Program-made: the position numbers and the translations under genes
Part shown: positions 45,193 through 56,297 of the stretch, piece after piece
Layout: each line of letters opens with the position of its first letter
How positions within the stretch are numbered: the first letter of the stretch is position 1
Origin: Phenylobacterium montanum
GTDB lineage: Bacteria > Pseudomonadota > Alphaproteobacteria > Caulobacterales > Caulobacteraceae
Reading direction: 5' to 3'
DNA: 64,000 nucleotides
Assembly (NCBI RefSeq): GCF_018135625.1
Contig: NZ_CP073078.1
Span: 4,124,501-4,188,500, forward strand
Notes under the pieces: model-generated
Database searches by the model: none
What the model saw: the letters and a program-made list of their open reading frames with translations, nothing else
Told to the model about the DNA's origin: nothing

Positions 45193-46020
45193 TCAGGTCT
45201 TCAGGCGATACCCCGTCTGGAACAGCCACCAGCAGGCCCCGGCCATGATCACGGTCAGCACCGCAACCAGCCACACACCGGCGCTGAGCGAGCCGTCCAT
45301 CTGGCCGATGAAGCCGTAGCGGAAGCCGGAGATCATGTAGAAGAAGGGGTTGTAGTGCGACACCGTGCGGAACGGCTCGGGCAGGCGGTCGACCAGATAG
45401 AAGGTGCCGGAGAGGAAGCTCATCGGCATGACCACGAAATTGGTCACCGCAGCCAGATGATCCCATTTCTCGGCCCACAGGCCCCCGACCATGCCCAGCA
45501 TGCCCATGACCAGCGAAGCGCCGAAGCCGAAATAGAGCACCGCCCACCAGTGCGTGATCTGGAAGCGAGCGAACACGAACACCGAAAGCGCCGTGATCAC
45601 ACCGACGAAGATACCCCGGGTGGCCGAGCCGGCGGCGAAGGCCCAGACCTGTTCGGTGGGGGTCAAGGGCGGGGTCAGGAAGTCCTGGGTCAGGCCCATC
45701 ATCTTGGCCTGCATCAGCGACGACGACGAATTGGCGAAAGCCGCGTTCATGATCGACATCATGATCAGGCCGGGGCCGATGAATACGGCGAAGGGCACGC
45801 CGTTGACCGGGGGGCGGGCGCCCTTGGCCGCCACGGTGAACACCATCAGATAGAGCAGGGTATTGACCACGGGCGCGGCCACGGTCTGCATCCCGACCTT
45901 CCAGAAGCGCCGCACCTCTTTCAGGTACAGGGTCTGGACGCCGGTCCAATTGACCCCCGGATAGGCCCTGGGGATCGGCGGGATCACGGGCGATGCCGTG
46001 CTGTCGGCCATGTCTTTCAT
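45193..46020 (-). CDS. ABC-2 type transporter permease
   Basis: A 275-residue membrane protein of the ABC-2 family (polysaccharide, drug or sodium exporters such as NodJ/YadH types). The topology is six hydrophobic segments after a cytosolic N-terminus (VNWTGVQTLYLKEVRRFWKV), with the family signature segment FLTPPLTPTEQVWAFAAGSATRG and the last-loop HYNPFFYMISGFRYGFIG. The matching ATP-binding protein is not adjacent in the window. The ATG at 46020 has AAGG just upstream. It precedes argD on the same strand but is 114 bp away and functionally unrelated. Confidence 0.85.
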   Translation of the reverse strand: MKDMADSTASPVIPPIPRAYPGVNWTGVQTLYLKEVRRFWKVGMQTVAAPVVNTLLYLMVFTVAAKGARPPVNGVPFAVFIGPGLIMMSIMNAAFANSSSSLMQAKMMGLTQDFLTPPLTPTEQVWAFAAGSATRGIFVGVITALSVFVFARFQITHWWAVLYFGFGASLVMGMLGMVGGLWAEKWDHLAAVTNFVVMPMSFLSGTFYLVDRLPEPFRTVSHYNPFFYMISGFRYGFIGQMDGSLSAGVWLVAVLTVIMAGACWWLFQTGYRLKT

Positions 46021-46095
46021 GCGCCTTGATGTGCGCTCTGGCGCCGGCCTCGGCAAGGGGCGCCGCGCAAGCGCCACGCAAGCCTCGTGGCATGC

Positions 46096-46226
46096 GACTC
46101 ATTAACCCACTATATATTGATCCTGTGGACGGACGACATGGCGCCCATTGTGTCCGTTAAGAGTTTAGTTACTGTATCTAGTAGGAGCGAGCCCCGGTCG
46201 GGGCGCCTGGGACTAGATGTTGAATC
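46096..46226 (+). promoter_or_regulatory. Upstream control region of gcrA: CtrA-like half-match and two GANTC sites
   Basis: Within 167 bp before gcrA: TTAA-N7-GTTA at 46157-46171 (one mismatch to the TTAA-N7-TTAA CtrA consensus), and GANTC methylation motifs GACTC (46096-46100) and GAATC (46222-46226). A weak TGTGGA match to a DnaA box lies at 46124. In Caulobacter gcrA transcription is tied to DnaA and CtrA and GcrA acts with GANTC methylation; relevance here is inferred. Confidence 0.5.
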
Positions 46227-46268
46227 CCGAGGCGGGCGGGGCCGCATGAAGGCGGGTGGAGGTGAGCC

Positions 46269-46757
46269 GTGGGCTGGACCGATGAGCGCGTTGAGAACCT
46301 GAAGCGTCTTTGGCTGGACGGCCTGTCCGCCAGTCAGATCGCCAAACAATTGGGCGGAGTGACCCGCAACGCCGTGATCGGCAAGGTCCACCGGTTGGGC
46401 CTGTCGGGCCGAGCTGCGCCCTCGCAGCCTACCCGCCCGGTGTTCAAGGCCCCGCGGCCGCCGCGTCCGGTCGCCACCGCCCCGGCTCCGCGCCGGGTCG
46501 AGACGCCCGCTCAGCCGGCGCCGGTCCCGACCGTCTATGTGGAGGAGCCCGGCTCGGCCACCGTGCTGACCCTGGGCGCGCACATGTGCAAGTGGCCGAT
46601 CGGCGACCCGTCCTCGGACGGCTTCACCTTCTGCGGACGCCGCGCCGGCGAAGGCCCCTATTGCATCGAGCACGCCCGGGTGGCCTATCAGCCGCAACAG
46701 CCCAAGAAGCGCTCCGGCGCCACCGAACTGGCCCGCTCGCTGCGGCGCTATATCTAG
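46269..46757 (+). CDS. gcrA: Cell-cycle regulator GcrA
   Basis: Sigma-70-associated cell-cycle regulator of the Caulobacterales that stimulates promoters carrying methylated GANTC sites. The 162 residues begin, from the GTG at 46269, with the DNA-binding domain WTDERVENLKRLWLDGLSAS, QIAKQLGGVTRNAVIGKVHR, then a Pro/Arg-rich linker and the C-terminal sigma-binding domain with CKWPIGDP..FTFCGRRAGEGPYC. GGAGGT precedes the start at good distance. The gene is followed by a histidine phosphatase gene 49 bases later. Its presence is one of the strongest taxonomic markers in the window. Confidence 0.96.
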   Translation: MGWTDERVENLKRLWLDGLSASQIAKQLGGVTRNAVIGKVHRLGLSGRAAPSQPTRPVFKAPRPPRPVATAPAPRRVETPAQPAPVPTVYVEEPGSATVLTLGAHMCKWPIGDPSSDGFTFCGRRAGEGPYCIEHARVAYQPQQPKKRSGATELARSLRRYI

Positions 46758-46806
46758 TTTTCGAGTTCAGTGAGCTTCCCGAGGGGGGAGCGGTGAGGCG
46801 GCGGCC

Positions 46807-47394
46807 ATGATCTATCTCGTGCGTCATGGCCGGACGACCTACAACAACGAGGGGCGATTCCAGGGGGGACTGGACTCGCCCCTCACCGCCCTGGGCCTGG
46901 AGCAGGCCTCAGCCAACGGGCGGCTTCTCAAGCGGCTGATCGGCTCGCCCGAAGGCTGGCGCATCCAGGCCAGCCCGCTCGGGCGAACCATCCACACGGC
47001 CCGACTTCTCTGCGCCGAACTGGGTCCGGGCGTCGGTTTCGAGACCGATGCTCGCCTGGCCGAGGTCCGTCTTGGCGAGTGGGAAGCGCTGACCGACGAG
47101 GAGATCGAGTCCGCTTCGCCAGGCGCCCGGGCCGGGACCACCCGCTACGACTTCTTCTTCCGCGCCCCGGGCGGCGAGACCTATGAGGCCTTCGCCGCGC
47201 GCCTGGGCGACTGGCTGGCCGAGGCGCAGGCCGATGCAAAGCCGCGCATCGCCATATCGCACGGCGTCGCCGGCCGGGTGTTGCGCGGGCTTTATCTGGG
47301 CCTGGAGCCGGCCGAGGCCCTGCGCCAGGAGGCGCCGCAGGACGCGGTGTTCCGCCTGGCGGATGGGCGGGTGGAGAAGATCGCCGCCGGCTGA
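46807..47394 (+). CDS. Histidine phosphatase family protein
   Basis: A 195-residue phosphoglycerate-mutase-like phosphatase with the catalytic RHG (6-8) in VRHGRTTYNNEGRFQG, a second conserved Arg in SPLGRTIHTA, the Glu in EVRLGEWE and the second His in ISHGVAGRVL. Cobalamin-type alpha-ribazole phosphatases and general PGM-like phosphatases share this layout; the substrate is not deducible. It is on the same strand as gcrA with a GC-rich gap of 49 bases and is probably co-transcribed. Confidence 0.88.
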   Translation: MIYLVRHGRTTYNNEGRFQGGLDSPLTALGLEQASANGRLLKRLIGSPEGWRIQASPLGRTIHTARLLCAELGPGVGFETDARLAEVRLGEWEALTDEEIESASPGARAGTTRYDFFFRAPGGETYEAFAARLGDWLAEAQADAKPRIAISHGVAGRVLRGLYLGLEPAEALRQEAPQDAVFRLADGRVEKIAAG

Positions 47395-47471
47395 AGCGCT
47401 TTCCCGGCGCCCTTTCCCCGGCTCAGGCTTTTTCGCTATCCATGCCGGCCATGGTCTCGGGGAGTGTCGGA

Positions 47472-49232
47472 ATGCGCAGGGTCTGGTTGTCTTTCGTCGC
47501 GGCGGCGGCGCTGTCGCTCGCCGAGGGTTCGGCCATGGCGGCGCATCCGACAGCCGATGCTCAGTTCAAGGCGATCTATTCGCGCGAATGGGCCTGGCGG
47601 AAGGCGCAGCTTTTGGTCGATGACGACGATACCGGCGGGCCGATCGAGGCGCACCTGCCGGACGTCAGCGCCAAGGCGCAGGGCCTGCGGCTGGCCTACT
47701 GGACCAAGACCCTGGGCGAGCTGGACCGGATCAAGCCCGCCGAACTCTCCAAAGGCGCCCAGGTCGACTACGCCGTCTATCGCGCCCAGATCGTCTCGCT
47801 GCTGAACGCCCAGAAATTCCGCGAGTGGGAGAAGCCGCTCAATTCCGACAGCTACTTCTGGGGCGACCTCGCCGGCGAGAGCCGCGAGACCTTCAAGACG
47901 GAAGCCGACTACAAGAACTTCCTGACCCAGCTGAACGAGGTCCCGCGGTATTTCGCCGACGAGACCGACAATATGCGCGCCGGCCTCGCCCGCGGCTTCA
48001 CCCCGCCCAAGGTCACTCTGCAGGGCCGCGACGCCACCATCGCCGCGGTAGCCGAGGCCAAGGACCCGAAGGACACCACCTTCTACAAGCCGTTCGTCGA
48101 CATGCCGGCGGCGATCCCGGCGGCCGAGCAGGCGGCGCTGCGGGCCGAGGCGATCAAGACGATCGCCGAGAAGGTGATCCCGGCGCACCAGGCGCTGCTG
48201 AAATTCATGCGCGAGGACTACCTGCCCCATGCGCAGGAGAGCCTGGCGGCCGAGGCCATGCCGGACGGCAAGGCCTATTACCAGTCCAAGATCCTCGAAT
48301 TCGCCACGGTCGACCTGACCCCGGACCAGATCCACCAGATCGGCCTGTCGGAAGTGGCGCGCATCCATACCGAGATGCTGCAGGCGATGAAGGACTCCGG
48401 ATTTTCCGGTGATTTCCCGGCCTTCCTGACCTTTCTGCGCACCGACAAGCGGTTCTACGCCCAGACGCCGGACGAGCTTTTGAAAGACGCCGCCTTCATC
48501 GCCAAGGAGTTCGATGGCAAGGCGGGGACCTGGTTCGGCCACCTGCCGCGCTCCCGGTTCGCCATCACGCCCGTGGCGCCCGAGATCGCCCCCTACTACA
48601 CCGCCGGCCGTGGCGGGCCGGGGGTCTATCTGGTCAACACCTATGACCTGCCTTCACGTCCGCTCTATGCGCTTAGGGCGCTGACCCTGCACGAGTCCGC
48701 CCCCGGCCACGCTTTCCAGATCCCGTTGGCGGCGGAGAACAAGGCCCAGCCGGAGTTCCGACGCCGCAGCTACATCTCGGCCTATGGCGAGGGCTGGGCG
48801 CTCTATTGCGAGCAACTGGGCGACGAAATGGGCATGTACCCCACGCCCTATGACCGCTTCGGCATGCTGAGCTATCAGATGTGGCGGGCGGCGCGCCTGG
48901 TGGTCGACACCGGCGTGCACCACATGGGCTGGAGCCGCCAACAGGCTCAAGGCTACCTGCGCGACAACACCGCCCTCTCCGAGCGCGAGATCACCACCGA
49001 GGTCGACCGCTACATCTCCTGGCCCGGCCAGGCCCTGTCCTACTATCTGGGTGAGCTGCAGATCGAAAAGGCGCGGGCCAAGGCCGAGAAGGCCCTTGGG
49101 CCGAAGTTCAACATCCGCGCCTTCCACGATGCGGTGCTGGAGCTGGGCTCGGTGCCCCTGCCGGTGATCGACGCCCGCATCGACCGCTTCATCGCCGAGG
49201 GCGGCAAAGGCCCCTATCCGGACGAGGAATAG
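47472..49232 (+). CDS. Exported DUF885 zinc metallopeptidase-like protein
   Basis: A 586-residue exported protein of the DUF885 family, distantly M32-carboxypeptidase-like. The signal peptide is RRVWLSFVAAAALSLAEGSAMA from the ATG at 47472 (GGGGAG upstream); an in-frame ATG at 47442 adds ten residues and is less likely. The metal-binding motif HESAPGH (in LTLHESAPGHAFQ) and the downstream Glu in AYGEGWALYCEQLGDEMG are conserved. Other family landmarks are YYTAGRGGPGVYLVNTYD, TGVHHMGWSRQQA and SYYLGELQIEKAR. It likely cleaves peptides in the periplasm; specificity is unknown. Confidence 0.88.
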   Translation: MRRVWLSFVAAAALSLAEGSAMAAHPTADAQFKAIYSREWAWRKAQLLVDDDDTGGPIEAHLPDVSAKAQGLRLAYWTKTLGELDRIKPAELSKGAQVDYAVYRAQIVSLLNAQKFREWEKPLNSDSYFWGDLAGESRETFKTEADYKNFLTQLNEVPRYFADETDNMRAGLARGFTPPKVTLQGRDATIAAVAEAKDPKDTTFYKPFVDMPAAIPAAEQAALRAEAIKTIAEKVIPAHQALLKFMREDYLPHAQESLAAEAMPDGKAYYQSKILEFATVDLTPDQIHQIGLSEVARIHTEMLQAMKDSGFSGDFPAFLTFLRTDKRFYAQTPDELLKDAAFIAKEFDGKAGTWFGHLPRSRFAITPVAPEIAPYYTAGRGGPGVYLVNTYDLPSRPLYALRALTLHESAPGHAFQIPLAAENKAQPEFRRRSYISAYGEGWALYCEQLGDEMGMYPTPYDRFGMLSYQMWRAARLVVDTGVHHMGWSRQQAQGYLRDNTALSEREITTEVDRYISWPGQALSYYLGELQIEKARAKAEKALGPKFNIRAFHDAVLELGSVPLPVIDARIDRFIAEGGKGPYPDEE

Positions 49233-49235
49233 ATT

Positions 49236-50041
49236 TCAGCGCGCCGCGTCGATCGCCGCCTGGGTCATCAGGGCCTGGCGCGTCTCGCGTACGTCATGCA
49301 CGCGCACCGCGGCGACGCCGGCCCGGGCGCCGGCCAGGACCACGGCCAGCGAGCCGCCCAGGCGGTCTGCTGCGGTGGCGCCGGCGGGGTCTATCTTGCG
49401 GATCATGCTCTTGCGGCTGGCGCCCAAGAGCACCCGGTGGCCCAGGCCGACCAGCCGGTCCATATGAGCGATCAGGGCCAGGTTGTGCTCCAGCTTCTTG
49501 CCGAAGCCGACACCGGGATCGAGCCAGATGGCCTCGCGCCGGACGCCGGCGGCGACCGCGGCCTCGACCCGCTGCATCAGCCGAGCGGCCACGTCCTCGA
49601 CCACGTCGTCATAGCGCGGGTCGTCCTGCATGGTCCGGGGATCGCCCAGCATGTGCATCAGGATCACCTCGCAGCCGAGCTCGGCTGCGGTCTCCGGGGC
49701 GCTGGGCGCGCCGAGGGCCATGACGTCGTTCCAGATGTTCGCGCCGGCCTCGATGGCCGCGCGGGCCACGGCCGGCTTCATGGTGTCGACCGAGATCGGG
49801 ATGGCGCTCTCGGCACGGATCGCCCTGATCACCGGGATAACGCGAGCCAGCTCCTCGGCCTCGGACACGGGCGCCGCGCCGGGGCGGGTGGATTCGCCGC
49901 CTATGTCGAGCAGGTCGGCGCCCTCGGCGACCAGCCTGCGCGCATGCGAAACGGCGGCCGGCTCCTCAAGGAAACGACCGCCGTCGGAGAAGCTGTCGGG
50001 GGTGATGTTGACCACCCCCATGACCAAACAGCGCCCGGAGA

Positions 50042-50045
<4 letters not shown>
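49236..50045 (-). CDS. folP: Dihydropteroate synthase
   Basis: Folate-pathway enzyme condensing 7,8-dihydropterin pyrophosphate with p-aminobenzoate, the sulfonamide target. The 269 residues have [16 protein letters not shown] (8-23), [12 protein letters not shown] and [16 protein letters not shown]. The ATG overlaps the ftsH stop as ATGA, so folP is translated after ftsH, a conserved alphaproteobacterial order (tilS-ftsH-folP). It converges closely on the DUF885 gene, with 3 bases between the stops. Confidence 0.96.
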
Positions 50046-51919
<1,874 letters not shown>

Positions 51920-51973
51920 CAACCTCGCCCTCAATAGGCAGTCTTCAGACGTCCAAACATAGGACGCCCCACG

Positions 51974-53275
51974 TCATTCCGCCACGCGCGTCAACGCCGC
52001 GCCAGCAACTTCGCTCCGAAATTCCTGCGAGATCACGCCGCAGGCGCCCCAGAACCGGGTCTTGACCAGCGTTCGGGCCAAAAGGCCGCGGCAAGGTCCC
52101 AGAACCGGTGAACAGGCTTCGCCGGAAGCGCCGACAATCGCCGGCAGGCCCCCGCGCAGAGCCGCGGGCCACGCCCTTAGACTATCGCGCTGGTCTTTAC
52201 AAAGCCTCGCCGCGCGGCCGGCCAGGGGCAGGACCTGGGCGGCGGCGTCCGAGCGGTTCTCGATTTCGAAGCGGCCGTCCCAGACGCCGGTCTCGCCCGG
52301 CGCCAGCTGGAGGCCGGGTAAGGCGTGGCGGCGATAGGCGCCGGCTTCGCGCGCGAGACGGATATCGTGGTCGGCTTCCAGCCGCACGCCGGCGAGGGTG
52401 GTGATCCAGGTGCGGGTCCCGGCCAGGCGGGCGACCAGGGCTTCCAGCCGCTCCCGCCGCGGCGGGGCCTCGCCGCCGCCGACCGAGGCCAGGGCGGCGG
52501 AGAGCAGGCGGCGGGCGATGTCGGGCGGCGTAGCGACGAGGCTCGCACGATCGAAGGCGAGGCCGCCGGCGTCGTCTGCCCGCGCGGAAGCGGCGAGGAC
52601 GGCCAAGGCTTCAATGTCCCGGTCCTGCGGCAGGGGCGGCAGGGTCTCGCTCCCCAGCCGTAGGCGGGCGCGGGCCCGCGGCGAGGCCGGGTCGACATTG
52701 GCCGGGTCCTCGATCCAGGCCAAGCCCAAGGGCTCCAGGCGCGCGCGGATCTCGGCCCGGCGCAGGCCGAGCAGGGGGCGCAGCAGGAAGACGCCGCGGC
52801 CTTCGGGCCAGACCGGCGAGGGGCTCCATTCGCGCAGCCAGCCGAGGCTGGAGCCCTCGGCGCGCATCAGTTCGGCCTCCAGGCGGTCGTCGGCGGTGTG
52901 GCCGAACACCACGACCTCGGCGCCCCTGGCGCGGGCGGCTTCGGCGATCAGGGCGTGGCGGGCGCGGCGGGCGGCGGCGGCGAGGCCACGTCGGGGCTTC
53001 TCGCCGGTCCAGGCGAGGACGGCGAAGTCGGCGCCGAGCTGGCGCGCCGTCGCCTCCGCCTGCCGCGTCCAGGCGCTGCTGTCGGCCTGGAGGCCGTGGT
53101 CAACGTGCAGGGCGATGACCGGCCGCTCGGCCCTGCGCGCCCAGGCCAGGGTCGCGACCAGGGCGGCGAGGGAATCCCCGCCGCCGGAATAGGCGACGGC
53201 GATGGGGCGGCGGCTGTCCGGCGCGAGCTTCCGGTCGAAGGCGGGAGTGATCAGATTGGAAACAGGCGGCTCCAA
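51974..53275 (-). CDS. tilS: tRNA(Ile)-lysidine synthase
   Basis: Modifies C34 of tRNA-Ile(CAU) to lysidine so that it reads AUA. The 433 residues start MEPPVSNLIT and carry the N-type PP-loop SGGGDS at 30-35, then HVDHGLQADSSAW and GHTADDRLEAELMRAEGSSLG, typical TilS strands, with a long less-conserved C-terminal half rich in Arg and Ala. It is 12 bases downstream of cpoB and upstream of ftsH, a standard arrangement. The C-terminus is longer and less regular than in E. coli. Confidence 0.92.
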   Translation of the reverse strand: MEPPVSNLITPAFDRKLAPDSRRPIAVAYSGGGDSLAALVATLAWARRAERPVIALHVDHGLQADSSAWTRQAEATARQLGADFAVLAWTGEKPRRGLAAAARRARHALIAEAARARGAEVVVFGHTADDRLEAELMRAEGSSLGWLREWSPSPVWPEGRGVFLLRPLLGLRRAEIRARLEPLGLAWIEDPANVDPASPRARARLRLGSETLPPLPQDRDIEALAVLAASARADDAGGLAFDRASLVATPPDIARRLLSAALASVGGGEAPPRRERLEALVARLAGTRTWITTLAGVRLEADHDIRLAREAGAYRRHALPGLQLAPGETGVWDGRFEIENRSDAAAQVLPLAGRAARLCKDQRDSLRAWPAALRGGLPAIVGASGEACSPVLGPCRGLLARTLVKTRFWGACGVISQEFRSEVAGAALTRVAE

Positions 53276-53287
53276 GTCACCACCGCC

Positions 53288-54178
53288 TCACCGCCCGCAC
53301 TGCGCCTGCTGGCGGACGGCGGCGGCGCGGGACTTGGTGGCGGGCGGCGCCTTGGGGTATTTGCGCTCCAGCTCGTGCAGGGCGGCGCAGGCGTCGTCGG
53401 GCTTGTTCAGCTTGATCAGGGCCTGGGACATGTCGATCACCGCGTCGGGGGCCCAGGCGGTCTTGGGCCAGCCGCGGATCGAGGCGATCGAGGCCTCGGC
53501 GGCGCCGGCATAGTCGCCCTCGGCATATTTGACCTTGCCCAACCAGTAGCGGGCGGTGGGGGCGCTGGGCTGGTCGCCATAGCGGTCCAGATAGGCCTGG
53601 AGCGCGGCCGCCGCGCCCGGATAGTCGCCGCTGAGCATCAGTTGCCGGGCCTGGTCGTAGGCCGACTTGGCGTCGACGGCGGCCGCCGGGCCAGTGGCCG
53701 CCGGCGGGACCGCCGCCGCGTTGGCCGGGGGTGCAGGCGGCGGGGGCGGGGCGGTGAGCAGGGCGACGGTCTTTTCCAGCTTGTCCATTCGATCGGACAG
53801 GGCCCCGGCGGCGGCCTGGGCGGTGGCGGCGTCCTGCCTGGCCTGGTCGGCGCGGTGGCCCAGCTCCTCCACCTGGCCGGTCAGGCCGCGCAGGGTGGTC
53901 TCCAGGTCGTCCAGCTTGGTCTGCAGGGCGGCGACCTCGGGGTCGGGCCCGGCGTCCTTGATCTCCACCGGCTTGCCGGTGGCCCTGGCCTGCAGGACGA
54001 TCGAGCGCACCTCGTTGACCTCGCGCTCCAGCCGGTCGAGGCGCTTCTTCGGCGGCTCGTTGGGGTCGAATTGCGGCGCTGCGGCCGCCCCGCCGCCCGC
54101 GGACTGGGCGTGGACGGGCGAGCCGATCATAAGCCCGAACAGGGCAAGGGCGCAGGCGGAGCGGAGAAGAGGCTGCAT
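53288..54178 (-). CDS. cpoB: Cell division coordinator CpoB (YbgF)
   Basis: Periplasmic Tol-associated protein that coordinates peptidoglycan synthesis with outer-membrane constriction. The 296 residues have a signal peptide (LLRSACALALFGLMIGSPVHA), an N-terminal coiled coil (about 40-135: KKRLDRLEREVNEVRSIVL, LQTKLDDLETTLRGLTGQVE), a Pro/Ala linker and a C-terminal TPR region (AYDQARQLMLSGDYPGAAAALQ, YWLGKVKYAEGDYAGAAEA, DACAALHELERKYPKAP). It lies after pal with an intervening 12-bp-stem hairpin. Confidence 0.92.
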   Translation of the reverse strand: MQPLLRSACALALFGLMIGSPVHAQSAGGGAAAAPQFDPNEPPKKRLDRLEREVNEVRSIVLQARATGKPVEIKDAGPDPEVAALQTKLDDLETTLRGLTGQVEELGHRADQARQDAATAQAAAGALSDRMDKLEKTVALLTAPPPPPAPPANAAAVPPAATGPAAAVDAKSAYDQARQLMLSGDYPGAAAALQAYLDRYGDQPSAPTARYWLGKVKYAEGDYAGAAEASIASIRGWPKTAWAPDAVIDMSQALIKLNKPDDACAALHELERKYPKAPPATKSRAAAVRQQAQCGR

Positions 54179-54216
54179 CAGTCGATATGACCTGGAGGCG
54201 GGGTCCGAAATACGGC

Positions 54217-54246
54217 GATGACCCCTGGCGTGAACCAGGGGTCATC
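54217..54246 (-). terminator. Strong hairpin between pal and cpoB (attenuator or processing signal)
   Basis: Perfect 12-bp stem GATGACCCCTGG (54217-54228) / CCAGGGGTCATC (54235-54246) with a 6-base loop. No clear U-run follows on the minus strand (GCCGTATTTC), so complete termination is doubtful; partial termination or mRNA stabilisation between pal and cpoB is likelier. Confidence 0.5.
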
Positions 54247-54274
54247 TGAACCGGGTACAGAAGCTCCGGCGGCC

Positions 54275-54832
54275 CTACTGGGCGCCGGCGGTGATCGCGG
54301 TATGGCCGTTGCGGTTATGCGCCCAGGCGTCCTCGCCCGTGCCCGGATCCACCGGCCGTTCCTTGCCGTAGGAGACGGTCTCGATGCGCGAGGCGGCGAC
54401 GCCGTGGGCGACCAGGAAGTCGCGCACCGCATTGGCCCGGCGGCCGCCCAGGGCGAAGTTGTATTCGCGGGTGCCGCGCTCGTCGCAATTGCCTTCGATG
54501 CGCACCTTCACCTGCGGATACTTGGTCAGCCAGCCCGCCTGGGCGGTCAGCACCGGCTCAGCGTCGGCTCTGATGTTGTACTGGTCGAGGTCGAAATAGA
54601 CCCGGTCGCCGGCGTTGACCACGAAGTCCTGGATCGAGCCCGGGGCCGGGCCGACCGGGGCCTGGGCCACGGGGGCCGGCGGCGGGGGCGGCGGCGGCGC
54701 GGGGGCCGGAGCCGGGGGCGGGGCCGGCGGCGGCTCGGGCGCCGGCTTGGGATGGGAGGCGCATGCGGCGATGGAGATGGCCGCCCCGGCGACCAGCGCC
54801 AGCCTGATGGTCCGCCGAACGTCGAAAGTCAT
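54275..54832 (-). CDS. pal: Peptidoglycan-associated lipoprotein Pal
   Basis: Outer-membrane lipoprotein of the Tol-Pal system that binds peptidoglycan. From the ATG at 54832 (AGGAG 7 bases upstream) the 185 residues show a lipobox IAAC (lipidated Cys24), a Pro/Ala-rich linker, and an OmpA-like domain with VYFDLDQYNIRADAEPVL, IEGNCDERGTREYNFALGGR and ANAVRDFLVAHGV. A longer in-frame start at 54865 is not needed. It lies about 125 bp downstream of tolB. Confidence 0.96.
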   Translation of the reverse strand: MTFDVRRTIRLALVAGAAISIAACASHPKPAPEPPPAPPPAPAPAPPPPPPPAPVAQAPVGPAPGSIQDFVVNAGDRVYFDLDQYNIRADAEPVLTAQAGWLTKYPQVKVRIEGNCDERGTREYNFALGGRRANAVRDFLVAHGVAASRIETVSYGKERPVDPGTGEDAWAHNRNGHTAITAGAQ

Positions 54833-54957
54833 GCGCGTGCTCCTTGGCAGTAGGATCTCGACCAACCTTTGCAGGTCAAAACGTGGCTTCTATAGGACGA
54901 ACCGGCCCGCAAAATCCTCACAAGCTGGAAACAATATGCGCGAGGGCGGTATCCGGT

Positions 54958-56280
54958 TCAATTTAACAGCGGCGACCAGGCCGGATCGTCGGCGGCGCCC
55001 GGATAAGGCTCAGCCTGCTCCACCCGGCCGCTGACGTCGACGGTCCAGAGGCGGGGCGAGCCACCGGGCTGCTGGCGGAAGAACATCAGCACCCGGCCGT
55101 TGGGGGCCCAGGTCGGGCCCTCGTCCAGATAGGCGGTGGTCAGGATGCGCTCGCCCGAGCCGTCCGGCCGCATCACCCCGATGTGGAAGGTGTTCCCTGT
55201 CTGCTTGGTGAAGGCGATCAGGTCGCCGCGGGGCGACCAGACCGGGGTGGTGTAGCGGCCCTCGCCGAAGGAGATGCGATGCTGGCCGGACCCGTCGGCG
55301 TTCATCACATAGATCTGCGGGCTGCCGCCGCGGTCGGAGTTGAACACCAGCTTGGAGCCGTCGGGCGAATAGGCGGGCGAGGTGTCGATCGAAGGATCGG
55401 CGGTCAGGCGCTTCAGCGCCCGCGAGCGCAGGTCCATGACGAAGATGTCGGTGTTGCCGCGCTCCTCGATGGAAAAGGCGACCTGGTTGCCGTCGGGCGA
55501 GAAGCGGGGGGCGAACACCATGCCCTTGAACCGGCCCAGGGTCTCCTGGCGGCCGGTCTCGATGTTGAACAGGTAGAGCGAGGCCCCGTCGTCGCGTAGC
55601 GACATGTAGGTGATTTCCTGCGTCGCCGCGGAGAACCTCGGGGTGAAGACCTGGGTCGCGCCCTCGGTCAGATAGCTGGGATTGGCGCCATCCTGGTCCA
55701 TGATCGCCAGGCGCCGGACCCGCTTAGCCTTCGGGCCGCTCTCGGCCACGAACACCACCCGGCTGTCGAAATAGCCCTTCTCGCCGGTCAGCTTCTCATA
55801 GACCTGGTCCGAGATCTTGTGCGCCACCCGCCGCCAGTTGTCGGGGGTTGAGGTCAGGGTCATGCCGCCGCCGGCGGCGGTGAGCGGGATCTGCTTCTGC
55901 GAAAACACGTCCCACAGGGCGAAATCCACATGCAGGCGGCCGTCCGCGTCCAGGCTGGTGCGGCCGATGATCAGGGCCTGGGCGTTGATCTGCTTCCAGG
56001 CCGAGAAGGCCGGGGGCTGGTTCACGTTCAGGCTGTTGTCGGTGAAGGTGGCCGGGTCCAGCGGCTTGAACAGGCCCGAGCGCTGCAGGTTCGCCGTGAT
56101 CACCTTGGCGATGTCGTCGCCATAGGGCGCCGACCCGCTGAAGCTGGGGATGGCGATCGGCAGGGGCTGCACCGCGGCCTGGTTGACGTCGACGGTGATG
56201 TCGGCGCGGGCGGGCGCGGTCGCTAGCCCGGCCAGGCAGAGGGCTGCGAGCAACAGGCGGATGAGAAGCATTGGCCGCAT
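54958..56280 (-). CDS. tolB: Tol-Pal system beta-propeller protein TolB
   Basis: Periplasmic six-bladed propeller that links TolA to Pal. From the ATG at 56280 (GAGGTGA 7 bases upstream) the 440 residues have a signal peptide ([22 protein letters not shown]), an N-terminal alpha/beta domain (30-170) and repeating propeller motifs ([56 protein letters not shown]). An ATG at 56301 overlaps the tolA stop but lacks a ribosome site. Confidence 0.95.
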   Translation of the reverse strand: MRPMLLIRLLLAALCLAGLATAPARADITVDVNQAAVQPLPIAIPSFSGSAPYGDDIAKVITANLQRSGLFKPLDPATFTDNSLNVNQPPAFSAWKQINAQALIIGRTSLDADGRLHVDFALWDVFSQKQIPLTAAGGGMTLTSTPDNWRRVAHKISDQVYEKLTGEKGYFDSRVVFVAESGPKAKRVRRLAIMDQDGANPSYLTEGATQVFTPRFSAATQEITYMSLRDDGASLYLFNIETGRQETLGRFKGMVFAPRFSPDGNQVAFSIEERGNTDIFVMDLRSRALKRLTADPSIDTSPAYSPDGSKLVFNSDRGGSPQIYVMNADGSGQHRISFGEGRYTTPVWSPRGDLIAFTKQTGNTFHIGVMRPDGSGERILTTAYLDEGPTWAPNGRVLMFFRQQPGGSPRLWTVDVSGRVEQAEPYPGAADDPAWSPLLN

Positions 56281-56297
56281 GATCAGGTCACCTCGAC

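Noticed and set aside
46124-46132. TGTGGACGG as a DnaA box before gcrA
   Set aside because: Several mismatches to TGTGGATAA; no companion boxes nearby.
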